DNA of 64,000 nucleotides, taken from contig RSEF01000019.1 of assembly GCA_003993805.1 (NCBI GenBank), positions 5,332,117 to 5,396,116 on the forward strand. Reading direction: 5' to 3'. Below are positions 26,001-38,000 of this stretch, piece after piece. The translations under genes were made by a program, and so were the position numbers. This stretch comes from Himantopus leucocephalus. Taxonomy: Eukaryota; Chordata; Aves; Charadriiformes; Recurvirostridae. The notes below the pieces were generated by a model that was not told the origin of the DNA, searched no databases, and saw nothing but the letters and a program-made list of their open reading frames with translations. Within the stretch, counting starts at the first letter, position 1. Every line of letters starts with the position of its first letter.

Positions 26001-29000
26001 AAACCCCACTTCCATTTTCCAAGCAACTGTTTAATATGTAAAAAAGCCTAAATAAGCCTCTCTGTTACAGTGGAAAAAAATAGCTTGGGATGTGCTTGAG
26101 TTGATGCATGGTCTGTTGCTGTGATGGCGAGATTGCATCAGTACTGCGAGTGTCTCAAAGGCAGCTGAAGGTCTGGAAGAGGCTGCTGGCAGGATCTCAG
26201 CTGGTTTGTCACATTCACTCAGTGTCATGTGTTGATCCCCTCAGATACCTGTTGCAGCTCGTACGGATTTGATAATGCCTCCTTTTCTTTGGAGGGGGTG
26301 TCTGTCTTCAGAGGGACGCTCTTGCAGTTAAAGTCCCAACAGGACTAACCCAGAAAGATCAACAGAAGCATTAACTTCCATGGCAGATGTCATTCTGCAT
26401 TTCCATTTCTTAAACTGTGGGGTTTTTTTCTTCTTCCAGGCATTTAAATAGAGACTGCATGGTGTAAAACTGGATGAACACCAAATTAATATTGTTCACT
26501 TGAATTTTCCTCAGTGTTGCTAGATATTTATTCCTATGATCAGTGTGACTCCAGCTGCTTGATAGGTTAATTTCTTTAGTGAAAAACTCTTATCTCCATA
26601 GTGAGTCCTGTAATTGGTATTAAATATAACATGCATGTTGTGCATGCACAGATGCTGAGCGTGTGTTAACAACTTAAAAAAAAGGGGGGGGGAGCAGGTG
26701 GAGAAAAAGGGCCTTTAGTACCTGAACAAGACATGCTTTGCTTACAACCACAGCAGACTCGCTATACGACTTACGGAGGGCTGTTCTGTAGTGAACAGAG
26801 CCAGCACTGAGGCTGCTCCAGGTTGTGCCCCTGTTTGCCACCCTGGGCAGATCTTGTTCTTCTCTGCTTCGCTTTCTTGTCTGTAAAATGGTGACCAATC
26901 CCACTGTTACAAAGCTCTTTGAGATCTCTGGCTCCAAAATGTAAAGTAACGGTAGCAGTCACTAATATGGAAGAAGCAAAACTTGCTTGGACAGCAGATT
27001 GCCGGAGGCAGAATTGTGCATGCTGAGAGCTGGCGTTTGATGCATTATCCCCTTAAAGCTGGCTCTAAGTGGCTAAACTTCACGCAGATTATAGGCAGCC
27101 CTCCAACTCCTGGTTTACTGTCGATGCAGCGGTTTGTAGGATGTCTATCCGTGCTGTAACGAGCCGGGCTCATTTTGCCTTTAAACCTTTTTGTGTTCGT
27201 TAGCTCTGACAATACATCGGGCATGAGAGCTCCGTGCTGGCCGGCACTCTCTGTGAGCCCATGCGTTTCACAGGAGCGGGGCCCTGCGGCCGGCAGCCAA
27301 GGGGGCTGGCTTTAAACCTGGAGGCAGAGCAGTAAATCTGTAGGAATGGACAGGCTTGGATTGTCTGTTATGTAAGGATTTTATTTAATACTCTAGCCGC
27401 TCATCTACAAGAATATTATTGATTCAAGGCTGGCAGCTGGTCAGACTGATTTATGTCCTGAACTGTAAAGCTGTTTGATAAACACTGGATATCCACAATT
27501 TTCTGTAATACCTGGACTGGTTCGGGCTGTTCCGGGTAGAGCTGTGCCCCTCTCTGTAATCAGGTTGGATGCAGGGGGATCTGACCCCAGGGGTCTCTTC
27601 TGCGTGGTTCAGGGCTGCTCCCCACCACTGTGCTTGCTCCGATGTGTGATGGAGGGCTGGGAGCTGAGCACTGGATCACCCTCTCCCGCGGGGTGTCCTG
27701 GGCTCTGGGCGCCTGTAGGCTTGGCAGCCTGGGAAGAAACGCCTGCTCCGCAGTCCGGAGTGCCTGCCTGATAGAGGCTACTTCAGTTACCTTCTCCTGG
27801 AACTACGGCGTGAGAGCTAAGCTGGGTCAGCCCCGACATCCATTTATGCAGTGGATGCGATGCTTCCCCAGGGTGCTCCTCCAGCCTCCGACAAGGAGCT
27901 GAGCGTCTCCTTTCATCTCGGCTGTTCTGGTTTTGAGCTACAAAGGACATCTGTTAGGATTCCTGACAAAGAGCATGTGTCCATTGCTGGAGCGGTGCTG
28001 ATACGGGAAAAGAGCTGTTCTGGTGGGTCGCTCGTTCCTGTCTGGTTTAAGGCTGCTGTTGCTGTAACAGTAATAGGACTGCTACAGCTTTGTAGAGCTG
28101 CTTTTTTTTTTACACGTTAGAAAATGAAAACGGTTAGTACTTGGTTTCATTTGCTGATGGAAATCATTCAGCAAGGCAAAGCAATAGTAGTAAGTGCTAC
28201 TGAAACTGGTGGCTGTGGTATTGGCAGCGTGACCTGTCCACCACCACCTTTGAGACAGCTGTCCCTGGTTGCGACCATAGCCCTTCTGCTTGGCAGCGTG
28301 AAAACAGGCACATAAAACAGGCAGCGAACGAGGTACTGAAAATGCCGGTGTGTGAGCCACAGCGGAGTCTGCAACAAGATGTCTGCAGGAGGTGAGAAGA
28401 TGCAGACCATGCGTGGTCTGTCCTGCAGTTAAGATGTCTCTAACGGGATTAGCCCAGATCAAGTGGCCTTGCTGGCAACTGTGCTCTCAGCATTTGTCGG
28501 CCCTATCGCCTGATTCTTGCTCAGTAAATGCCTTGTGTTCCTTGCTGCTGTGTTACTGAGTGCGTGCTCTCAGCTAGATCCTTGAGCTGTGATGCTTAAC
28601 TCTTGGTCTGGGGTGTGAGGGAGGGAGGAGGCAGCAATTGCCTCCTGTTAATTATGGCTTCATGAAATGCATAGCTGCTCTGAAAGCCATGGCTGTGCTA
28701 CAGGCGCAAGGCAAAGCAGTTGCTGCGCAGTGGTTGTTGCCGCTCCTGTCCCTGGCCCCACCCTCCCTGTTATTTTTTGGAGCTCCAAATGCCTCACGTC
28801 ATGTTGCAGAAGTGTTTGTAACCCCTCTGGATCACATGAACGCTTCAGCAGAGTCACTTCATTACAAGCTGCTGTTAAGATGCAAATAAAGGCTCCTAAT
28901 GCAGTAACTCCAGCACTGCTGCACTTCGTAAGTCAGCGTAACTGCTTCCAGGGAGCTGGAATTACAGGGCAAACGCTCTTCAACTGCAGAGCGGCTGCAA

Positions 29001-32000
29001 CGCCATCCAAGACAACTAATACAAAGTAAAGGCGCCGATTAGTTTGGGAAGAGGTGCTGGTACTGGTTTTGTTGATATGGGGTCAAGCTCAGCCTCTTCT
29101 TTAAACCCATGAGGCTGCTTGAGTGCTGCTATGGCAGGATGGGTTTGGAGCGAATAAAGAGAATTCCTGTTTGAAGAACTTAGTGTTTGTTGGCCAAAGG
29201 CTCCCTGTTCATCCCCTGCTTATCTCCTGAAGCCGGCAGCTCTTCATCCTGGATGGAGGCTTTGTGCTTTTCAGCAAGAGGCAAGCCTGCCAACTTTGGG
29301 CTCAGGATCAGGGCTTTGCAGTGCCGCGAGTTCCCCTTGGCCATCTCGTGGCAGCCTTTGCCCACCCCACCTTCATAGCGAGCGTTTCGGTGTGGGTAGG
29401 GCTGGCGGCAGTATTAATGTGGTCCTCTCCTCCACGGGGCTGTTGCCTGCTCTTACGTAAGGCAGGTTCACGTTGTCCTTCCGACAGGAGGGCCCGCCTG
29501 CCTGCGAGACGAATGGAAATGGTTAAGTAGAGCTGCCAGCCCTGGGGAATTGGTTCGGCAGCACTTCATGCCTGACTAATATCTGCTTCTTTCCTTCTGC
29601 ACTCTGCCTGTCACTCCAGATGGGAGAGGACACTCCGTGGGTAATTGGTTCCTGTTCCCTCTGTCTTCTTCCTTCCCTCTTACTCACACACGTCGCTGTT
29701 ACCATCTCTTCCATCGTTTTGAGTTCAGGGTAAAGTTAGGTGTTGGGCATCTTGCAGGAGGATTGTGTAAACCAGAACTGCAGTTTCTGACTGGGGAAAG
29801 CGTTGGTGCTATGGGAGGGTGACAGGCGAGGAAAATGGAGAAAGGGACTTGTGTGCTGCTGCAATGGGCAGCGCACCCCGGATCTGATGTGGAACTGATT
29901 AGTTCTTCATTAACTTTCCCCTGCTTTAATTTCTGTTGAAGTAGATATGTTGTCACTTCTCTTTTCCCTGTTTAGGTAGAGCCAGTTCTGCCTGTAGGGA
30001 CCTAGTGAAGCTTGCCAGCTCCTCGGAGCTCGCTCTGTGGCTTTGTAGCACACATCTGCAGTGCTTGGTCCCAAGCATAGGAGCCAAGAGAGTGGCGGGC
30101 TACTGTGTGCAAACCCCTCCCGTGAGTAAAGTGGGACTTCAGGAGGAGCGGGTCAGAGCTTCCAGGCCTTGGAAAGAGATCTTTTCTACCCTAAAGCAGA
30201 GGCGTTGGGTGAAATCTAGAAATGTAAGGAGGCTCATGGTAAATTCTTTGAGCCAGTGAGGTTTCTTCTTCTCCGCCTTGTAGGGGGTGAGAGCTGGAAT
30301 CTTGACTCAAGACAAGCAATAAATCCAAATTCTACTTTTCCCCCAAGGCCTGACAGCTAGGAAGAATGGAAGACTTTTGGATAGCTTGAGGAACCCCAAT
30401 GTGTCAGTCCTTTCCTCCTTCACAGTGAGTGCATGCAGATCCCATTGTACGGATTTCTTCGATGTTGGATTCCTAGCCTGCAGCTTCTTATGATGAGTGT
30501 AGTAGGAAATGGTAGAATAGTTAACATCTGGCTTGATTATGCAGAATTATTCAGTCATTTCCATAATAACCTTTGTAAAATGTTTGCTGCTTGATAAACC
30601 AGTCTTTCTCCTGCTTCAGACAACAGGACCAGAAATCCTCTGCGCGTACAATAATANCTTTTTTCTTTTCCTCTGGACTTCACTGCCTGTCAGTATAAAG
30701 TGTGAAGTTCATCTGCGTGTGAGACTATGAATAGGGATGAGGTGTAATAGTTGCATTTATTACTCCTCAGCCAGCCAGTAACAAGATGTAAATGATCTGA
30801 TATATTAATCTAAAACATGGCTTGGCTTAAAGAGCAGGCTGTTTCAGTGGGGGAGACCTGATAATGTAATAAGCCCTATCTTATAAGCTCAATATTAATT
30901 GGATTTGCATCCTCTGGCTGGCTTCCTCTGGTCTGAGACTGGTCCTTCTTTTGACTTTGGAATCATTCACTCTTGCCTGATATCTCTTAAGTAAGCTAAG
31001 AAAACCCGGACTTGCGCCGTGCACTGCCATGGGCAGCAGGAGGATGTACANGCTTCCTCTGGTCTGAGACTGGTCCTTCTTTTGACTTTGGAATCGTTCA
31101 CTCTTACCTGTTATCTCTTAAGTAAGCTAAGAAAACCCAGACTTGCGCCGTGCACTGCCATGGGCAGGAGGATGGGTTGCTGTACGAAGATGTGGCTGTT
31201 GCAGAAGATCAGGGATGTCCTATAAATTTCTGCCATGACCACAAGTAGGGATAAACTGAGTATCACACAGGAAAAAAGCTTTTAAGGCTTCTTAACAAAA
31301 GGCAAATTGTGTGTGATTTGTACTTCTCTAACACCTACTTATGGTAGCGAATATTGCATCAGGTGGCTCCTGTGGGGACATGGGGAAGGAGAGATGCCAG
31401 GGGATAGAAGGGGGATCCGGAACAGCGCAGGGATTTGTCAAATTTTACAGGGTTTTTTGGTGGCTAGTTATCGTCTGGTAAGTCACCGCCTTGCAGCTTC
31501 GCTGCTGTTCTCAAGGCATTTTATCCTTTTTATCTGTGCTCTGAGGGAGAGAAGTATGAAGTTTTACTCTGGTCAAGAGATACTACGTTTGCCATGAGAT
31601 CTCCCAGGGAGCAGGCTAGCGGGACCAGAACAAAGTTGAATTTCCAAGTCTTCTGTGCAGAGGGAAATGGTTGGAGCCTCTTTGGCTCTAAGCACAAGCG
31701 CCCCTGGAAGCTTCTGCGCTTTAGCTATAAGGTGCATTTTTTTTTCAGTATCTTAACACATCAGTTTGTATGTGAACAACATACCTAGAGCTTTGGTTGA
31801 CCCAGTTTGTCACATGCTTTTTTTTAAAAAGCAAACAAGCTTCCCAAACCCTAATCAAATGGAAGAGCAAAGCTATCTACGAGACGAGCTGTGTTGTTCT
31901 GGTCTGCCAGTCCAACCTTTTCCCCACAGGGCTGACTCCTACCTCACCCCTGCACTTGCTTCATCCTCTGTGTGTGTTGTCAGGGCATGATCCTTGTCTG

Positions 32001-35000
32001 AATGCGACCAAAAAAACCCTCCTGCACTAAGCAAAAAAAAAAACTACCATGGTCTTCTGAACAAAGTCTAGGACATAGATAAGCCTGGAAATGTCTCTGT
32101 AGTGAATAACTGCAGCAGAACTGTGCTTGTTTCCTCCTGGCTATCAGTCATCTGTCGAGTGCTTTATAAATATTCACAGGAGTGATGTTGTACTCGCAAA
32201 CAGCGCTTGTAGCCAGCTTTGGAGTCTGTCCTGATCACTGAATTCTCTCAAGCGTGTAGAATGGCGTGGATGTTTAAAAAGTGGGCTTTATCACTGAGAA
32301 AGTGGTCTGGATGCTTTGTAAAGGGAGTTCATGGTAGGACAGCTTCTAGGTGGGCTGCAGGATGGTTTGGCAGAAGGGTTCCAGGGAGGATTTAGTGTTT
32401 ATGGAGGGTTGTGCGGGTGGTACACAATGGCTATTTCAGTCGCTTCAAACTGTAGCTGTGTAGCTTGGCAGAGATGGTTACTGAAATATCCTAGTGCACC
32501 GCAAGGTCTCTTTACTGTTTGAGTGGCCCATTAGATCATGAAGCTGGTTGGTTGGGGTTTTTTTGTGTCCGAGGGAGGGGAGCATCTTCAAAGGGAAGAC
32601 AAAGCGCACCTATCTGAGCCGGCACGCATCCCGTTCTCTTTCTTCCTTGTTATTGAAAAGAGCCGCATGTCAGAGGAACGTAGCCAAGACGCATTGTGTT
32701 TTCCTGTAGTTCGTAGCTGTTCCCTAGAAAACTAAAGCTTTCGGGAAGTGAGCTTCCTGTCAGTTTTATTTTTATTCCGTTTCACAGTTACCCCACTGGG
32801 TTTTGTGGAGCTGCTCAGGACTGCTGGCAGCCAGCGTGGTGGGTTGAAGGGAAAGCACTGATGCATGAAACATGAAGAATTGTGCGGAGTTTGTAGTGCA
32901 GATGACAGGGGGATGGGGTTTTGTTCTTATTAAGCTGCAAAACGCTCCTGTGCGCAGTAGGTGTGGGGGGTAGCTCTCCAAATAGCTCTGCTTACCCAAC
33001 AACGAAAAAAGCCCCTCTGTTCCCTGTGCTTTCCCATCATTGCGTTTCTATCTGTTCTGTACGCGGCAAGCGAGTGAGACGTGCTCGCAGCAGTGCGGTC
33101 AACTGAGCTCCACTCCGGCCATCTGACACTTGGCTTAAATGAACTCGGTCTTTCTCTCCTCTCTCTCCTTCTCTCTTTCAGCTTGGCAGTGACCTTGGCG
33201 GGGGCATTGGAGGAAGCCCGGCAGTAAGTGCCATTCCATTTTTTTCCCCAATTTAAAAAGCTGCTCAAAGCTCAGTTTTTTTAAATACAACCTTACCCGT
33301 TATGTGCTGGAAGATGCTTAAATCCCTGAAGATGTTTGAAAATGGACTACCGCAGCCGACACACACAGGTCCCGACCTTTGTAGCTTTGAGTCCAGCTGT
33401 CACTTGGGCTTTCCTAAGAGCAGCCAGGGCCAGAGCTGTTGACTCTATCTGCTTAGCTCTTCTTTCTCCGAGCTTTTAGTCTGAGCACCAGTGTTAACAT
33501 TGGCAGTACCCCAGTCCTTGTGCAACTGCTTCGGCAGCTGAAAGGCCAAGGATGCTTGCTTACTTCTCTACTTGCAAAGCCTGTTCTGTTGTAACCCTAA
33601 CCCAGCATCACCACAGGCTTGTCTGAACTCAGTGCTTTTCTCCTTCCAAACACCACGTAAGATTTTTTTTTTTTTTTTTCCTGGACATCAGGGTCAGGTG
33701 ATCTGAGCTTTCCTGCTACGCGTGCTCAGTGCTGAACTCTGCCTGCCACCGGCCGCCTTCTCTGTGCCTGTGCTTTGTGAGTGTCCTAGTGCCTAGAGTG
33801 CTTGGGAGACTTCCAGGCTGCTTCCAAAGCACCCTTGGCTTCAAATGCATACCGGCTTCTTCCAGGAAAGCACGGGGAAAGGATGCAAGATGACTTGGAG
33901 ATGTTGGTGGGCAGGAGGGAATGTGCCTCCAACCCACAGCCAAAAAGAATCTCCTGGAGAAAGCTCCAGTCCCTCTTCCCAGGACTGTGTAGCCAGTAAT
34001 TCAGCGAGGAAAGCATACTCAGTTCTGGAGTGAGGGCTTTTCAGAGACCCTTGTTACAGCTGCAGTCATTCTTTCTCCTTCTTTCCCTGTGAATCGTGCA
34101 TTCCTTTCTAACTTCAGCATAAGGGCAGAGGAGAGCCGGTGGTACAGTGTACCTGTAGCCCCCAGGCAGCACACACCAGGACACAGGAGATACGTACTCT
34201 GTAGAGATTGTACCTACAAAGCCAGGTCTCTGCCTTCCTGGACCAGCATAAACCCACCAAACAGTTCTGTAAAACCACCAGTCCTCCCTCTCCAAAGCGT
34301 TGGTTGAAACACCACATCGCAGGTGTTTCCTGGACACAGAACAGCACTGAGACTTCAGACCCAGAGCAGTCACCAGTGTTTCCTGTTGTCTGCCTTAGTC
34401 GTTCTGCCTGTGAATCCTATTCTCAAGCACGTCATTCTCCCTGCTCACAGTGAAGAGGAGAATTTTGGAGCTTAACTTGAGTGTGGCTGTCCCACCTGGA
34501 GCTGGGCACCTAAAAGTTAATATTGTGGGTTTGGTGCCCTCGTTTTAAGTCCTGAGAGGGAAGGATTGCCCTTTTTGCGGAAAGGTTGTCTTCTGACAGG
34601 CAGAGACAACTAGTTCTGCTTCGGGTAATGAACTTTTTGGACCACAGTGCTGAGAATGCAGAGCTCTGGCTTTGGGTGGGAGCACACAATACGGTCATGA
34701 CTCCCTTGCTATCTCTGGATATGAAAATCTTGCAGATTCCTGAAGACTGTTGTAGCTGGGGGAAGGTTTGAAGCAATTTTTTTTTTTCCCCCTGGGTTTA
34801 TGTAGTGTAGATCCACAAAGCATGTTGTCTTTATGAGGAGAGGTGGAGAAGAAAGATTCCTCTACAGTGGGAATAGATAACTGGAGCTATAAAAAATGAT
34901 GTCAAAGCCGTTGCATGGTTGAGGTGACAGCCGAGTGTAGGGATTAGTTGCCGAGAGCTTTGGAATTCAAATGCATTATTTAGCACTGTTGATAATTCAG

Positions 35001-38000
35001 CAGGGAAGCTGCAAATGGCTTTAAAATATTTAGGATATTGCCCGAGTTCATGCTTTATTTAATAAGTAGTGTTCTTCATATGTGATGTTAATCGGTGCCT
35101 GTTCTTTCTAACCCCTCCAGGTGGGGCAGACCTACATTCCTTCTTCTGTGCCAGCCACCTTTGCCCCTTCACCCACCCCAGCAGTGGTGAGCAGTGGACT
35201 CAATGATCTCTTCGAGCTCTCATCTGGTATAGGCATGGCTCCTGGAGGATATGTGGCTCCGAAGTCTGTACGTAAGGAAAAGGAATCATCCTCAGTATAT
35301 TGCCTTACCTTAGGCTACGAGAAGTCTGAGATTGCTGCCGTGTCCCTTTTATTGTGGGTCTCTGGTGCTCTCGAGGCACCTTAGTTCAACTCAGTCCCAT
35401 TAGGGATGCCCTGGGTTTTGCCCAGGCAGAATAACAGTATGTTGGAGACCATGTTAGTTGTTAGTTACAGACTTCTGCGTTTTATTTTTAGAAGTTCCCT
35501 CATTTTGCCTGTAACAATATTACTCTAAAGAATGGCTTATGTAAGATATGAGAATTTCCATTTTGTCAGAGCAGCTTTCCTGGAGACCTACTTCTTAGCA
35601 AGCTTCCCCGGGAAACTGAGGGCAGGATACAATTTGCTACAACTTTCATAGAAGATTCGTTTATTTGGAGGAATCCAATGTGACAGTGAAGATAAAATCA
35701 CGTGCTTGGCACGAGCGTGCCGCAGTGTAATGTGGATAAACGCTCTGTTAGTGACAGAGATCGCAGATCGCAGATGCACTGTCTGAAGCCTGCTTAGTCT
35801 GAAGGGTTCTTCGTGAGATGCAGAACATGGTTGTGGTAACAGGCTGTGGAGCAGCCACAGGGACCTTAGGATTAGCCTTTCATGCCTGAAAGGGACTAAA
35901 CAAAAATTAGCGCTCTTGTTAAATAGTCAACAGATGAATAAACTAAAGTCACCCTCTGAAATCTAGGATCTCAAGGTACTGCAGAGCATACCCAAAGCTT
36001 TTGGTCCTTGGCTGCTTGCAGGTATTACGCAATACATAAGACCAAGTATGAAAGAACCCAGTAATTTTGAGCTAAGTACTTCATTTTGCACCGCTCAAAC
36101 TTGAGTCTGGGTTTTTCCCACAAAGATGACTTGGGAATCCAGAACCTAAACAGCTAATAGCATTGGCCTTGTGATTTTATTTGGTTCAAACTTCAGTATT
36201 GTCCTGCCTCTAATAGCCCAACAGATCCTTGGAGAAGCCTGTCCATCAGCAGACTTGGTAAGTCTCGCATTAGTGTGATGGACACAAGCTTTCACTGTTT
36301 CTTGTGCACACTAATGTTATAGTATATTTGAATTCTTACGTGAGTGCTGTGAACACGGATTAGGAGCAGCAAGCTTGTTTCTCATTGGTAAGCTTGATCC
36401 TTTCAACACCCCGTGTTTTATCTTCCCTGTAGTGGTTTTTTTTTAGCATTTGTGGGCTTAATGTGCCAACGTAGCTGGATTTCCGAACTCAAGACTTCTG
36501 TTGTTTGGAAGACTGTGCTTGTTTATTATTTTCAGACCAGACTTCTCACGCTGAATGACATCTCTTGTGCTTAAGGTTTGGTTGCCTGCAGTGAAGGCTA
36601 AAGGATTGGAGATCTCGGGCACGTTCAGTCACAGGCAGGGACACATCTACATGGAGATGAACTTTACCAATAAGGCGTTGCAGCACATGACCGACTTTGC
36701 CATTCAGTTCAATAAGAACAGGTAAGAAATCAATACACTTTGCCCACTATGTTAAAAAGATTGCGTGCTCCTGCGAAAGGAGTCTGTGTCTACACTGCTA
36801 GATATAGGGAGGACTTTTATGTAGGTACATAATGCAGTCATGGAAGCAGCTGGATGATACAGCCTGAACTCTCCATTGCACCACAGTTGTGTGAAAGGGC
36901 TGAAAATACAGACTGATAAATCCGTGAGGAAACAGGCAGCAGACAGTCCTGTTGTTCTCCCAGCTCTGAAACAGCATCTGCCCCATTTAATCTCTGCAGA
37001 GCTTTAAAGCAGCCTCATGAGTTGTTAGGCAGGTTAGTGGTTTCATAGCCAGTAAGTGCCCCGAGGAAAGCAGGAGCATAAACAGGCAAGCATTTCAGCT
37101 GCACGCGTATCAATCTGTAATGCCTCTACCTCCTGACTTAATTGCTGTGCTGCCCCTCAGACTGTCTGGAAGTATGGGTCTCATTAATAAAGCTACTTGC
37201 CAGTGAAGAAGTTGCAAGGCAAGAGCCTATGGCACATGTTTTTCCTGTAATTGGCAGCAGAACAATTTTGTCAGAAGGAGCAGCCACTTGAATGTTTGGA
37301 GCATACAGATTGTTCTCAGAAACCCATCTCAGCCAGAAGACATGACATGGCAGTACAGCCCCGGTGTCTTCCCACAAGTACCCTTCCCAGTCAGAGAGCT
37401 TATCGTGTGGTTTGCTATTTGTTAATCTTGAGCAAGGACCAGGCTAGTTCTTATCAAGACTGCAAAGAATATCTTGTGACTGAAATGTTCCCCGTGTTTC
37501 TTTATATCCCTTCACTGGAAAAGGGTGCTCTACTAAAGATCCACTGAAACCATCTCTTTAATATCACTGTTAGCCTTGCAAATTTGGGATTTCTTGGGAC
37601 GAATAATATTTACTTACAAAAGACGTTATGCTAAGTAAGTCTTAGTAAATGTTCTCCCTGGACTGCTGTATTTTCTGGAGAGTTTTGCTGAGCTGCTGTA
37701 TGCAAATGTTTCATGCAAATTGGCCTGAAAAAAAGCCGTTTTGCTGGTGATTTTTCCCCATATATTGAGCTGTGTTCTAGCCACACCTACGTGGTACTTC
37801 TCAAGGATGTAAGAAGTTTAAATACTGTACAGTAAAACAGCAGCTTCTCCTTTTGCAGCGTATCAGCACACGCGCCGTATACAATCTACTACTGTTTACT
37901 CTTCTGCAAATACTGTTCTCCTGTCACCTGTGCTTTCCCCTGTGGCCGGTGCATTGGAAAGAGCTGCAGTGGGCTGGCTCTTTAGCTTTGTGACTGGGAA

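Larger units (their letters stand above)
22919..33181. other. AP2B1 intron h-i, large intron before the cassette exon
   Basis: A 10.3-kb intron. It contains a poly-C tract with N24755, a MIR-like relic (26815-26950), a false duplication (30921-31174), single N30657, a TGCATG hexamer at 32862 and a 31-nt pyrimidine tract before the acceptor. No further coding exon recognised. Confidence 0.75.

Noticed and set aside
24956..33603. Two short telomere-like TAACCCTAACCC strings (24957-24968 and 33592-33603)
   Set aside because: Only two units each, expected by chance in a window this size; not interstitial telomeric arrays.
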